DNA from: Flavobacteriales bacterium
Lineage (GTDB): Bacteria > Bacteroidota > Bacteroidia > Flavobacteriales > BACL11
Reading direction: 5' to 3'
DNA: 34,364 nt
NCBI GenBank assembly: GCA_018664745.1
Contig: JABJNS010000059.1
Location: forward strand, 1-34,364
The position numbers were made by a program, and so were the translations under genes. This document shows positions 1 through 8,099 of this stretch, in pieces. Under the pieces are notes generated by a model. The model did no database searches and was not told the origin of the DNA. It saw only the letters and a list, made by a program, of their open reading frames with translations. How positions within the stretch are numbered: position 1 is the first letter of the stretch; each line of letters begins with the position of its first letter.

Positions 1-564
1 ATAAACATTGAGCAAGATACTGTTTTCATTTACTCCCAAGAAAAGGAAAGAGTTAAGCCATTTAAACGAACAAAAAGAGGATACAAAATAGTTTCAGATA
101 GCATTCCTTTTGAAAACACAAATATCACATTAGATATTCAAAGAAGTAAGAGTAGTGATTTTATCTTGTCAAAAAACTCAAGTGGCTACTATTTTCAAAA
201 AAAGAAAGATAAAAATAAAAAATGGCTAAAACCTCTAATCTCTATAAAGGTCGATACAATACAGGAATCTGAGATAACTAAAGATAAAAAAAATCTATCA
301 CTAGAAGAAAGTATAAACTATAATTATCAAATCACTAAAGATGACCTTGTTCTTGATGATTTCTTTACATTAGAAAAAGAAAGTAAATGGATTGTAGAAG
401 AGGTTAACCTTCTGCTAAAAGTTCCTACTGGAAAAACTATCTACTTAGATCATAGTTTAAACAACATAATTGATGACATTGAAGATGGAATGTGGGATGA
501 AGATATGCTTGGTCATTACTGGAAAATGGAAAAAAATGGACTTACTTGTCTTAGTTGTCAGTAG
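1..564 (+). CDS. C-terminal part of a PspC-domain-family protein (5' truncated by window edge)
   Basis: The frame is open from base 1 and stops at TAG 562-564, giving 187 visible residues, so the gene begins left of the window; an internal TTG at 166 is not a credible start. The visible part is hydrophilic and rich in Lys, Asp and Glu, with no membrane segment. Near the end a stretch resembling 'VPTGKTIYLD', an acidic segment, then 'GHYWKMEKNGLTC' matches my memory of the C-terminal tail of Bacteroidota PspC-domain proteins: an N-terminal PspC membrane domain, a head-GIN-like or beta-rich part, and a 'W.MT..GL.C' end. The PspC domain itself would lie outside the window, so the family call rests on the tail alone. 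The role in that family (envelope-stress-linked membrane protein) is inferred. The next gene starts 23 nt downstream and is probably co-transcribed. Confidence 0.65.
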   Translation: MNIEQDTVFIYSQEKERVKPFKRTKRGYKIVSDSIPFENTNITLDIQRSKSSDFILSKNSSGYYFQKKKDKNKKWLKPLISIKVDTIQESEITKDKKNLSLEESINYNYQITKDDLVLDDFFTLEKESKWIVEEVNLLLKVPTGKTIYLDHSLNNIIDDIEDGMWDEDMLGHYWKMEKNGLTCLSCQ

Positions 565-587
565 AAATAAAAATATATATTTACAAA

Positions 588-2156
588 ATGAAAAAAGTCT
601 TCTTTTGTATAGTAAGCACCTTTTACCTGCTTACTAATGCTACTGCTCAAACTAATTCTCCCACCGATACAATAGTTAGCTCTACTTTAAATGGTACTAT
701 CTTGGATGAAAAAAATCAGCAAGCTCTACCCTATGCAAATATTATAACCTTAAATAACGGAAAAGGAACGATTAGTAACGAACATGGAAATTTTACAATA
801 GATATTGCTAACTTAAAAATGAATGACACTATTCGTTTTCAATGTATTGGCTACAAAATAAAAGAGTTAACGATTGAGCGTATTGCAAATAATGCTCCAA
901 TTCTGTTAAGTGAAAATATTTACACCCTTGATGAAGTATTAGTTTTAGGAACTACACCTGACCCAGTAGAAATTGTAAAAAATATTTTAGCATATAAGGA
1001 TTCCAATTATCGGACAACACCTCATAAAAAACAAGTTTTTATCAGAGAAAGAAGTTCTACAGAATTTGAAAAATACAAGATAAGTCTATTAAAAAATAAT
1101 ATTGAAGAGCTAAATACCGACCTTTTAGAAAAAGGATTGAATTCTGCCCAGAAGTTCAACCTTTCTTACTCCGATTTTCTAGGAAATCATTATCAAAAAA
1201 TTGATGAAGAAGGAAAAATAAAGCATAAAGTCAGTCCGATTAAAATTGTAAAGCTACAGGAAAAAGAGGAAGAAGATAATATGGATGGATTAACAGATTC
1301 ATTTAGTGAGATACTTAATAATACACAGGATAATGAATACTGGAAGTTAAAGACAGGAATATTAAGCTTTAAAGTTGATGTTGGCGAATCACAAGTTAGC
1401 ATAGGAAATGTTGAGAAAGAAGATACTATTAATACTAATCCAACAGATTCGCTAATTAATGACAATATTTCCAAAGAAAAAAAATCAAAAAAACTGTACA
1501 ATACTTACATGTATGATGCCAATCAATTTAGCAGCTTAAATAATGAAAAACAATGGGATTTTTTATATCAACCTAACCATTATAATTACAAAATTACAGG
1601 AGGTAATTTAGTGCAAGACGAACAGGTTTATATTATTGATTTTACTCCAAAAAGAAGAGGGGAATATGAAGGAAGGATTTATGTGAGTATTGAAACAAAT
1701 GCCATACTAAGAGCCGATTATAAATACGCAAAAAATAAAACAGGAACGAATATAAACCTATTTGGGGTAGGATATAAACAAAGTAATTTTGAAGGTTCAA
1801 TTTACTTTAAAAAAGTAAATGATCATTATAGACTTAAGTACTTATCCTACCAAAGCGAATATTCGATTAAGTTAAACAGAAAATTTGCATTCGTTAAAAA
1901 ACAAAAACGAAAGTTTTTTGATAAGTACATAAATAAAATAAAATTTGATGTTGATTTTGTACAAAAAGAGAAAATATCAATAGAAAAATTAGTGATAAAC
2001 CAACAAGAAATAACTACTGATGAATTTGAAAGCTATGAGCCAAAAGAAAAAATGGAAATCACATATATTAATCAATTTGACGAAAACCTTTGGAAAGGCT
2101 ACACTACAATAACCCCTACCAAACAAATGAAGGAGTACAAAAAATTAGAAGAATAA
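588..2156 (+). CDS. Secreted CarboxypepD_reg-like domain protein
   Basis: This protein of about 522 residues starts at ATG 588, where the leader MKKVFFCIVSTFYLLTNATA-Q gives a clear signal peptide; a longer start at 555 would overlap the upstream gene and put a charged stretch before the leader. After the signal, residues of roughly 35-120 form a carboxypeptidase-D regulatory-like beta-sandwich: 'G(T)ILDEKNQQALPYANI', then 'GTISNEHGNFTIDI', 'FQCIGYK' and 'YTLDEVLV'. The remainder is a lysine-rich region with an acidic, variable middle and beta-strand-like segments near the end. In Bacteroidota such proteins sit in the periplasm or outer membrane, often as relatives of TonB-receptor N-termini. 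No plug or barrel is evident here, so the function is unknown. It probably shares a transcript with the PspC-type gene before it. Confidence 0.85.
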   Translation: MKKVFFCIVSTFYLLTNATAQTNSPTDTIVSSTLNGTILDEKNQQALPYANIITLNNGKGTISNEHGNFTIDIANLKMNDTIRFQCIGYKIKELTIERIANNAPILLSENIYTLDEVLVLGTTPDPVEIVKNILAYKDSNYRTTPHKKQVFIRERSSTEFEKYKISLLKNNIEELNTDLLEKGLNSAQKFNLSYSDFLGNHYQKIDEEGKIKHKVSPIKIVKLQEKEEEDNMDGLTDSFSEILNNTQDNEYWKLKTGILSFKVDVGESQVSIGNVEKEDTINTNPTDSLINDNISKEKKSKKLYNTYMYDANQFSSLNNEKQWDFLYQPNHYNYKITGGNLVQDEQVYIIDFTPKRRGEYEGRIYVSIETNAILRADYKYAKNKTGTNINLFGVGYKQSNFEGSIYFKKVNDHYRLKYLSYQSEYSIKLNRKFAFVKKQKRKFFDKYINKIKFDVDFVQKEKISIEKLVINQQEITTDEFESYEPKEKMEITYINQFDENLWKGYTTITPTKQMKEYKKLEE

Positions 2157-2159
2157 ATC

Positions 2160-2369
2160 ATGAATAAAAAATGAATTTCATTTTCCGTATTATTTACCTT
2201 ATTCCTTTTCTTTATTGATGAAGGCTACTATGATTTAACAAGTTTCAAATCTTTAGGAAATTGGATTATTTTCATTCCTTATGTAGTTGTAATTTACTTG
2301 ATTCTTTCAGGAATGAATAAAGTGTGTTCCTTTATTTCAGGATTTTTCCAGGATTCAAAATCCCATTAG
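2160..2369 (+). pseudogene. Small membrane protein ORF interrupted by an in-frame stop after codon 4
   Basis: Four bases after the preceding stop, ATG 2160 opens a frame reading MNKK followed by TGA at 2172-2174. The same frame then stays open for about 64 codons to TAG 2367-2369. The downstream peptide is membrane-like: 'ISFSVLFTLFLFFIDEGYYD', a short polar loop, 'LGNWIIFIPYVVVIYLILSG', then a basic tail. The '(F)DEGYY' plus 'GNW' pattern is what I recall from small two-helix hypothetical proteins in Flavobacteriia. No ATG, GTG or TTG lies between the stop and the first helix, so the simplest reading is a nonsense mutation or a small frameshift in the A-rich start region. A rare ATT start or a sequencing error are alternatives. 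Its 3' end overlaps the convergent oxidase gene by 38 bp. Confidence 0.45.
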
Positions 2370-3732
2370 GATCAAATAGGTTTTTAATTCCTTTTTGTAG
2401 GTCCAATGCTTTTTCAGAAAAGACAATATCCATATAGTTTTTCTGCACCAAGCCTATACCGTGTTCGCCACTTAAAGTTCCTCCTAGCTTTTTAGTCAAT
2501 TCAAAAATTTCACGAATACCAAAGGTTAATTTTGTATTCCAATCTTCATCACTCATCTCCCCTTTTACAATATTGATGTGTAGGTTTCCATCTCCAGCAT
2601 GCCCGTAACAAACCGATTGAAATCCATATACTTTACCAATAGACTTTACACCTATTAAGAGTTGGGCTAATTCTGCCCTTGGCACTACAGTATCTTCCTC
2701 TTTATATATTGAATTTGATTTTACTGCCTCTCCAATTGCTCTTCTCAGCTTCCACAATTGGTTTTTTTGACTTTCACTATCAGCCAATAATATTTCACCA
2801 CAATCATAACTCATCATTACTTCAGCAACTTTCTCACTATCTTTATGAAGCAAATCCAAGTCATTACCATCTACCTCAACTAAAAGGTGTGCTTGTACAT
2901 TGTCATCAATCTGCAATTTTACATCTGTATATTTCAGAGTCCAATCAATTGCATCACGCTCAATAAACTCCAAAGTGGAAGGCGTAATTCCTGCACGAAA
3001 AACAGCCGATACCGCTTCACAAGCCTTTTCAGCTGAATTAAAAGGAACAAGCATAGTTATATCCTTTGTTGGTAAAGGAATCAGTTTGAAAACAATTTTT
3101 GTAATAATTCCTAGTGTACCTTCACTCCCAATCATCAAGGATGTTAAATCATAACCAGTTGCATTTTTAAGCACATTTGCTCCTGTCCATATTATTTCTC
3201 CTGTTGGCAATACCACTTCTAAATTCAGTACATAATCTTTAGTAACTCCATATTTTACGGCTTTTGGTCCACCAGCATTTTCTGCCAAATTTCCTCCTAA
3301 AAAACAACTTCCTTTACTAGAAGGGTCAGGTGGATAAAACAATTCTTTTTCTTCAACAGCATCTCTAAAAACCTGATTGATTACTCCAGGCTGAACTGTT
3401 GCTTGCAAATTACGCTCATCAATTTCTATGATAGAATTTAGGCGCTCCAAACTAAGAGCAACTCCACCAAAAATAGGCAAACTTCCACCACTCAACCCTG
3501 TGCGAGCTCCACAAGGAGTAACAGAAATATTATTTACATTACAATACTTTATGATTTCAGCAATTCCCTCAGTATCTTTTGGCTTTAATACTACTTCTGG
3601 AGGGAAGGATAAGTCCTCTGTTTCATCATGACTATAATTTTGCAAACTTTCTTCATCTGAAAAAACATAATTATCTCCAATTACACTTTTGAAAAAAGAA
3701 ATGTCATCAATATTTAATTGCTTGTAGTCCAT
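2332..3732 (-). CDS. FAD-binding oxidase, glycolate oxidase subunit GlcD / D-lactate dehydrogenase-like
   Basis: This is an FAD-linked oxidase of about 466 residues, VAO/PCMH fold, of the GlcD/D-lactate dehydrogenase group. Visible signatures are 'YSHDETEDLSFPPEVVLKP' at the N-terminus, the FAD pyrophosphate loop 'PCGARTGLSGGSLP', 'GGNLAENAGGPKAVKYG', 'TGYDLTSLMIGSEGTLGI', and the C-terminal 'YGHAGDGNLHINI' and 'SGEHGIGLVQ' metal/substrate region. It should oxidise a 2-hydroxyacid such as glycolate or D-lactate to the 2-oxoacid. The Fe-S partner GlcF is not nearby. I chose ATG 3732 (MDYKQLNI) rather than ATG 3780 because family members start close to this point. A TAnnTTTG box at 3763-3770 on the minus strand would also leave the longer start upstream of the transcript. 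It is divergent from the peptidase gene. The exact substrate is not decidable from sequence. Confidence 0.88.
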   Translation of the reverse strand: MDYKQLNIDDISFFKSVIGDNYVFSDEESLQNYSHDETEDLSFPPEVVLKPKDTEGIAEIIKYCNVNNISVTPCGARTGLSGGSLPIFGGVALSLERLNSIIEIDERNLQATVQPGVINQVFRDAVEEKELFYPPDPSSKGSCFLGGNLAENAGGPKAVKYGVTKDYVLNLEVVLPTGEIIWTGANVLKNATGYDLTSLMIGSEGTLGIITKIVFKLIPLPTKDITMLVPFNSAEKACEAVSAVFRAGITPSTLEFIERDAIDWTLKYTDVKLQIDDNVQAHLLVEVDGNDLDLLHKDSEKVAEVMMSYDCGEILLADSESQKNQLWKLRRAIGEAVKSNSIYKEEDTVVPRAELAQLLIGVKSIGKVYGFQSVCYGHAGDGNLHINIVKGEMSDEDWNTKLTFGIREIFELTKKLGGTLSGEHGIGLVQKNYMDIVFSEKALDLQKGIKNLFDPNGILNPGKILK

Positions 3733-3747
3733 CTGTGCAAATTTAAT

Positions 3748-3755
3748 TAAATTCG
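3748..3755 (+). promoter_or_regulatory. Candidate -7 box (TAAATTCG) for the peptidase gene
   Basis: TAAATTCG differs by one base from the Bacteroidota TAnnTTTG -7 consensus and lies 29 bp before ATG 3785. It sits inside the divergent promoter region shared with the oxidase gene. No clear -33 TTG was identified. Confidence 0.4.
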
Positions 3756-3762
3756 CCATTTC

Positions 3763-3770
3763 CAAATCTA
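3763..3770 (-). promoter_or_regulatory. Candidate -7 box (TAGATTTG) for the FAD oxidase gene
   Basis: On the minus strand this reads TAGATTTG, an exact TAnnTTTG match, about 30 bp upstream of ATG 3732, which supports that start. A second match, TAAATTTG (3738-3745, minus), lies too close to the start to be the main promoter unless the message is nearly leaderless. Confidence 0.5.
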
Positions 3771-3784
3771 AAAAACACATACGA

Positions 3785-5938
3785 ATGAAAAAGATATTAA
3801 TAATTTGTTTCTCCTTAGTTTTTATAGTACCACTATTTTCTCAAAAAAGAGATATTACATTAGATGACTTATGGAAAAACTATGCATTTTACCCTAAAAG
3901 TGTTGGGGGATTTAACTCCATGAATGATGGAGAGCATTATTCAACTATAAAAAGGACTGAAGATGGACAGGAGATTGTTAAACACAAATTCAAGAGTGGT
4001 AAAAAAGTCCGTACCCTCTTTAAAAGTACTGATTTTGAAATACCAAAAATTAGAAAATATACTTTTAGCAAAGATGAAAAGCAACTTCTACTAGCTACTC
4101 AAACCAAAAGTATTTACCGTCATTCTAGCAAATCCGTTTATTATATCTACAATATCCATACTGATAAACTACAAAAACTAAGAGATGAAAAAGTGATGTA
4201 TGCTACCTTTTCACCTCAAGGAGATAAAGTTGCTTATGTATTAGAAAATAATCTATTTATTCAAAACATTAAAAGTGGAGCAATAACTCAAGTTACTAGT
4301 GACGGAAAAAAGAACCATATAATAAATGGAGCTTCAGACTGGGTGTATGAGGAGGAGTTCGCTTTGGTTCGTTCATTCGAATGGGCTCCTGATGGAGAAC
4401 ATATTGCCTATTACAAATTTGATGAAACGCATGTAAAAGAATTCTCAATGGATTTATTTAAAGGAGGTTTATACCCTACTCAAGATGTATTTAAATACCC
4501 AAAAGCAGGAGAAGATAACTCAGTTGTAAAAGTGTATTTCTATAATTTAGAAGAAGATAAAAGTAAATATATCTATACTGAAAAAGATTATGAATATATT
4601 CCAAGAATTAAATGGACGAACAACCCAAAAGTACTAGTGCTTTATGGAATGAATCGCTACCAAAATGAATTGGATTTTGTATTGGCAAATACTGAAGATG
4701 GAACAAACAAAGTACTCTTTACCGAGAAAGATAAATACTATATTGATATACATGATAATTTAACATTTCTTCCTGAAGACAACTTTATTTGGACATCAGA
4801 AAAAGATGGATTTAATCATATTTACTTAAAGGGATTAGATGGCTCTGAAATCCAGATTACAAAAGGAAATTGGGAAGTAACTTCCTTTCATGGAATAGAT
4901 TCTGATAAGATGGAAGTTTATTTTACTTCAACTGAAGAAGGTTCTATTAATCGTACACTTTATGCTCAGCATTTAGACACTGATGTAAAAACAAAACTAA
5001 GTACTATAAACGGAACAAATAATTCTTCTTTCAGCAAAGGATTAAAATATTACATGAATTCGGTTTCTACTGCTAACTCTGCTCCTATTTACACATTACA
5101 TAATGCTGATGGGAAACAACTAAAAACTTTAGAGGATAACATAGAATTCAACACAAAAATGGAAGAATTCAACTTAACAGAAAAAGAATTCTTTACTGTT
5201 AAAACTGAAGATGCAGAATTAAATGCTTGGATGATTAAACCACCTAATTTTGATAAAAACAAAGAATATCCTCTATACATGTTTTTATATGGAGGTCCAG
5301 GCTCGCAACAAGTAACCAACTCTTTCGGCTGGACGAATTACTACTGGTACCAAATGCTTGCTCAAAAAGGATATATTGTTGCTTGTGTTGATAATAGAGG
5401 GACTGGAGGGAAAGGTGCTGAGTTCAAAAAAATGACTTATAAAGAATTAGGAAAATACGAAACTATTGACCAAATAAATGCTGCAAAATACTTTGGGAGC
5501 TTACCTTACATTAATGCAAATAGGATAGGTATTCAACGTTGGAGTTATGGTGGTTATATGTCATCATTAGCAATAACAAAAGGTGCTGATGTGTTTTCCC
5601 TTGCAATTGCGGTTGCTCCTGTAACTAACTGGCGTTATTATGATAATATTTATACAGAACGCTACATGCAAACACCACAAGAAAACGCTAGTGGATATGA
5701 TGAAAATTCCCCAATTAACCATGTAGAAAAACTAAAAGGACATTATTTATTAGTGCATGGAAGTGCTGATGATAATGTACATGTTCAAAATACTATGGAG
5801 ATGATTTCAGCTTTAGTAGATGCAAATAAACAATTTGATTTATTCATTTATCCTGATAAAAATCATGGAATATATGGCGGGAATACACGCTACCATTTAT
5901 ACAAAAAGATGACAGATTTTATTTTAGAGAATTTATAA
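3785..5938 (+). CDS. Secreted S9B prolyl peptidase (dipeptidyl peptidase IV-like)
   Basis: This 717-residue protein has a signal peptide (MKKILIICFSLVFIVPLFS-Q), an N-terminal beta-propeller (about 30-480) and a C-terminal alpha/beta-hydrolase. DPP-IV hallmarks are visible. 'DWVYEEEFAL' carries the paired glutamates that bind the substrate amino terminus. 'YGGPGSQQV' is the oxyanion region and 'DNRGTGGKG' follows it. The nucleophile Ser587 lies in 'RWSYGGYMS'. The charge-relay residues are Asp662 ('HGSADDNVH', with Asn664 matching the substrate-binding Asn of human DPP4) and His694 ('YPDKNHGIYGG'). It should remove X-Pro or X-Ala dipeptides from peptides in the periplasm or at the surface. 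One oddity is that the first glycine of the usual G-W-S-Y-G-G elbow is Arg585. The POT transporter directly downstream is a natural partner for importing the products. Confidence 0.92.
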   Translation: MKKILIICFSLVFIVPLFSQKRDITLDDLWKNYAFYPKSVGGFNSMNDGEHYSTIKRTEDGQEIVKHKFKSGKKVRTLFKSTDFEIPKIRKYTFSKDEKQLLLATQTKSIYRHSSKSVYYIYNIHTDKLQKLRDEKVMYATFSPQGDKVAYVLENNLFIQNIKSGAITQVTSDGKKNHIINGASDWVYEEEFALVRSFEWAPDGEHIAYYKFDETHVKEFSMDLFKGGLYPTQDVFKYPKAGEDNSVVKVYFYNLEEDKSKYIYTEKDYEYIPRIKWTNNPKVLVLYGMNRYQNELDFVLANTEDGTNKVLFTEKDKYYIDIHDNLTFLPEDNFIWTSEKDGFNHIYLKGLDGSEIQITKGNWEVTSFHGIDSDKMEVYFTSTEEGSINRTLYAQHLDTDVKTKLSTINGTNNSSFSKGLKYYMNSVSTANSAPIYTLHNADGKQLKTLEDNIEFNTKMEEFNLTEKEFFTVKTEDAELNAWMIKPPNFDKNKEYPLYMFLYGGPGSQQVTNSFGWTNYYWYQMLAQKGYIVACVDNRGTGGKGAEFKKMTYKELGKYETIDQINAAKYFGSLPYINANRIGIQRWSYGGYMSSLAITKGADVFSLAIAVAPVTNWRYYDNIYTERYMQTPQENASGYDENSPINHVEKLKGHYLLVHGSADDNVHVQNTMEMISALVDANKQFDLFIYPDKNHGIYGGNTRYHLYKKMTDFILENL

Positions 5939-5951
5939 CAGAAAATTTTAC

Positions 5952-5959
5952 TATTTTCG
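5952..5959 (+). promoter_or_regulatory. Weak candidate -7 box (TATTTTCG) before the POT transporter gene
   Basis: TATTTTCG has one mismatch to TAnnTTTG and lies 24 bp before ATG 5984, so the transporter may have its own promoter as well as read-through from the peptidase gene. No terminator hairpin is visible between the two genes. Confidence 0.3.
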
Positions 5960-5983
5960 GCAACCTAATTTATTAAACAAAAT

Positions 5984-7603
5984 ATGACAAATCAAGATCA
6001 ACAATTATTCGGACATCCTAAAGGGTTGTTCTATTTATTTTTTGCAGAACTTTGGGAGCGTTTCTCCTATTATGGTATGCGTGCACTGCTTACGCTTTAT
6101 ATGGTAAATGAATTTTTTACCTATATTACTGATGAAGCTTATCGTGAAGAAATGTCCTTTGGAATTTTTGCTGCTTACGGCTCATTAGTATATGCAACTC
6201 CAGTATTAGGAGGTATGATTGCCGATAAGTTTATTGGTTTCAAAAAGTCCATTATGCTAGGAGGTATACTTATGGCATTAGGACACTTTTTTATGGCCTT
6301 TTATTTTGATACTGATGTTTTAGGATTTGACCAAACTGCAGTAAATAACTTTTTCTTTTATGCTGCATTAGCACTTTTAATTGTGGGTAATGGTTTCTTT
6401 AAACCTAACATTTCCACTATGGTTGGGCGTTTGTATCCTGATGGTGATGATAGAAGAGATTCTGGTTTCACTATCTTTTACATGGGAATAAATGCAGGTG
6501 CTTTCTTAGCTCCTTTAGCTTGTGGTTATTTAGGCTATGAATACGGTTGGCATTATGGATTTGGGGCTGCTGGTGTTGGTATGCTTGCAGGACTTTTTGT
6601 ATTTATGAGAGGAATGAATGCTGGTGTATTTGGTGACAATGGAGATCAACCTACTGAATATATTGAAAAGAAAATGTATGGTATGCGTACCGATTATTTC
6701 TTCTATTTAGTAGCTGCTTTAATGGTTCCTATTGCTGCCTTTTTAGTTAAGAACAATGCAATGGAAGTACTTGATGGTATGCAATTACATTCTTCATTAC
6801 TTTCTTTATTAGGAGTTATTATCTTAGGTATTATTGCTAAAAAAATGACTGAACTTTCTCGTATGGAGGTATTTAGACTTGTAAGTGTTTTAGTTTTAAC
6901 TTTGTTAATTACTGTATTCTGGTCGTTCTTTGAACTTGCAGGAACTGCAATTACTCTTTTTGCTGAGCGTAATGTAAACCTTACTTTATTAAATGCATCA
7001 CAAACAAATGCTATTAATCCTGGTTATATTATCTTCTTAGCAATTCCATTTTCTATGATGTGGGTATATCTATCAAAAACACAAAGAAACCCTACAACTC
7101 CTATTAAATTTGCTTTAGGTATTTTACAATTAGGATTAGGATTCTTAGTATTTGCTATGAGTGCACAATATATGGATGCAGCAGGTCGTACTCCATTTAT
7201 GTTCCTGATGATAGGATACTTATTATTAACAACTGGAGAATTATTCATCTCTCCTATTGGATTATCTAAAGTTACTGAACTATCGCCAAAAAGTATGACT
7301 GCTTTTATGATGGGGGTTTATTTCTTATCATCTTCTTATGCTCATTATATTTCAGGAGCAATTGCAAAATTAACTACTGGAACTGAAGCAGGAGCAATTC
7401 CTGAGCCAGGACTAATGACCACTATTATTGAAAAAGTAACTGGTTTTACTGGAGGATATTCTGAATCATCAGTAGAAAGTATACAGACATTAGTAAGTTA
7501 TACTTCAGTGTTTACTCAAGTAGGTGTAGTGGCAATAGGAATGGCTCTTTTAGCGTTTATCCTATCTCCTATACTTAAAAAATGGATGCATGGCGTTCAC
7601 TAA
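5984..7603 (+). CDS. POT/PTR2-family proton-dependent oligopeptide transporter
   Basis: This is a 539-residue major-facilitator-fold protein with about 14 hydrophobic segments. The POT signature E-x-x-E-R-F-x-Y-Y-G is present at residues 22-31 ('ELWERFSYYG'), and the second family motif appears as 'GNGFFKPNISTMVGRLY' around residues 135-152. Later features include 'FWSFFELAGTAITLFAERN' and 'TTGELFISPIGLS', a conserved C-terminal-half helix. It should import di- and tripeptides with protons across the inner membrane. It lies 45 bp after the DPP-IV-like peptidase gene, which suggests a peptide-scavenging unit in which extracytoplasmic dipeptide release feeds this symporter. Length and start (MTNQDQQLFGHPKGLF) fit Bacteroidota homologues. 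Confidence 0.94.
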   Translation: MTNQDQQLFGHPKGLFYLFFAELWERFSYYGMRALLTLYMVNEFFTYITDEAYREEMSFGIFAAYGSLVYATPVLGGMIADKFIGFKKSIMLGGILMALGHFFMAFYFDTDVLGFDQTAVNNFFFYAALALLIVGNGFFKPNISTMVGRLYPDGDDRRDSGFTIFYMGINAGAFLAPLACGYLGYEYGWHYGFGAAGVGMLAGLFVFMRGMNAGVFGDNGDQPTEYIEKKMYGMRTDYFFYLVAALMVPIAAFLVKNNAMEVLDGMQLHSSLLSLLGVIILGIIAKKMTELSRMEVFRLVSVLVLTLLITVFWSFFELAGTAITLFAERNVNLTLLNASQTNAINPGYIIFLAIPFSMMWVYLSKTQRNPTTPIKFALGILQLGLGFLVFAMSAQYMDAAGRTPFMFLMIGYLLLTTGELFISPIGLSKVTELSPKSMTAFMMGVYFLSSSYAHYISGAIAKLTTGTEAGAIPEPGLMTTIIEKVTGFTGGYSESSVESIQTLVSYTSVFTQVGVVAIGMALLAFILSPILKKWMHGVH

Positions 7604-7633
7604 TCAAAATTAAAAACAATTAAAAAAAAGACA

Positions 7634-8095
7634 ATGAAAAAAATATTAATCGTATTATTAGTGGCAATATCGTTTAACGGATTTGCACAACAAAAAGATG
7701 CTGAGTGGCATACTGATGTAAATAAAGCAATCAATCTTTCAGTACAAACAGGAAAACCTTTATTCTTCTTTTTTACAGGAAGTGATTGGTGTGGATGGTG
7801 TAAAAAATTACAAAAAGAAGTTTTCTTTAAACCAGAATTCAAAAAATGGGCTGATAAGTCAGTCGTTTTAGTAGAACTTGATTTCCCAAGAAGAACAAAA
7901 TTACCTGAAGCAACTCAAAAACAAAATAGAGAATTAGCAAGTATGTTTGGAGTAAGAGGGTACCCATCTGTTTGGCTTGTCACTCCTACTATTGTTGATG
8001 GAAAAGTAAACTTCAATAAATTAGGTTCACAAGGTTATGTTGCCGGTGGCCCAAAAGCATGGATTGCTGGTGCAAATAAAATCTTAAAAAAGTAA
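7634..8095 (+). CDS. Periplasmic thioredoxin-family protein with WCGWC active site
   Basis: This 153-residue secreted protein has a signal peptide ending near 'FNGFA-QQ' (residues 1-18). The thioredoxin-fold body has the redox motif Cys53-Gly-Trp-Cys56 in 'GSDWCGWCKKLQ' and a probable cis-proline in 'VRGYPSVWLV'. The 'W-C-x-W-C-K-x-L/M' pattern is that of Thioredoxin_7/DUF255-like proteins of Bacteroidota rather than classical WCGPC thioredoxin. The likely role is thiol-disulfide exchange on exported proteins; the partner is unknown. It starts 30 bp after the transporter gene with no separate promoter box visible, and its stop lies 4 bp before the next thioredoxin-like gene, so the pair is very probably co-transcribed. 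Confidence 0.88.
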   Translation: MKKILIVLLVAISFNGFAQQKDAEWHTDVNKAINLSVQTGKPLFFFFTGSDWCGWCKKLQKEVFFKPEFKKWADKSVVLVELDFPRRTKLPEATQKQNRELASMFGVRGYPSVWLVTPTIVDGKVNFNKLGSQGYVAGGPKAWIAGANKILKK

Positions 8096-8099
8096 ACTA

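Noticed and set aside
166..564. Complete 132-residue gene starting at 166
   Set aside because: The frame is open to base 1 and 166 is an internal TTG; the gene is simply cut by the window edge.
555..587. Upstream start for the CarboxypepD_reg-like protein
   Set aside because: It would overlap the previous gene and precede an obvious signal peptide beginning at ATG 588.
1193..1501. 102-residue minus-strand frame inside the CarboxypepD_reg-like gene
   Set aside because: Ser/Leu-rich translation typical of antisense to Lys/Glu/Asp-rich coding sequence.
2679..3631. Several plus-strand open frames inside the FAD oxidase
   Set aside because: They are antisense shadows of a strongly conserved enzyme and show no domain or promoter.
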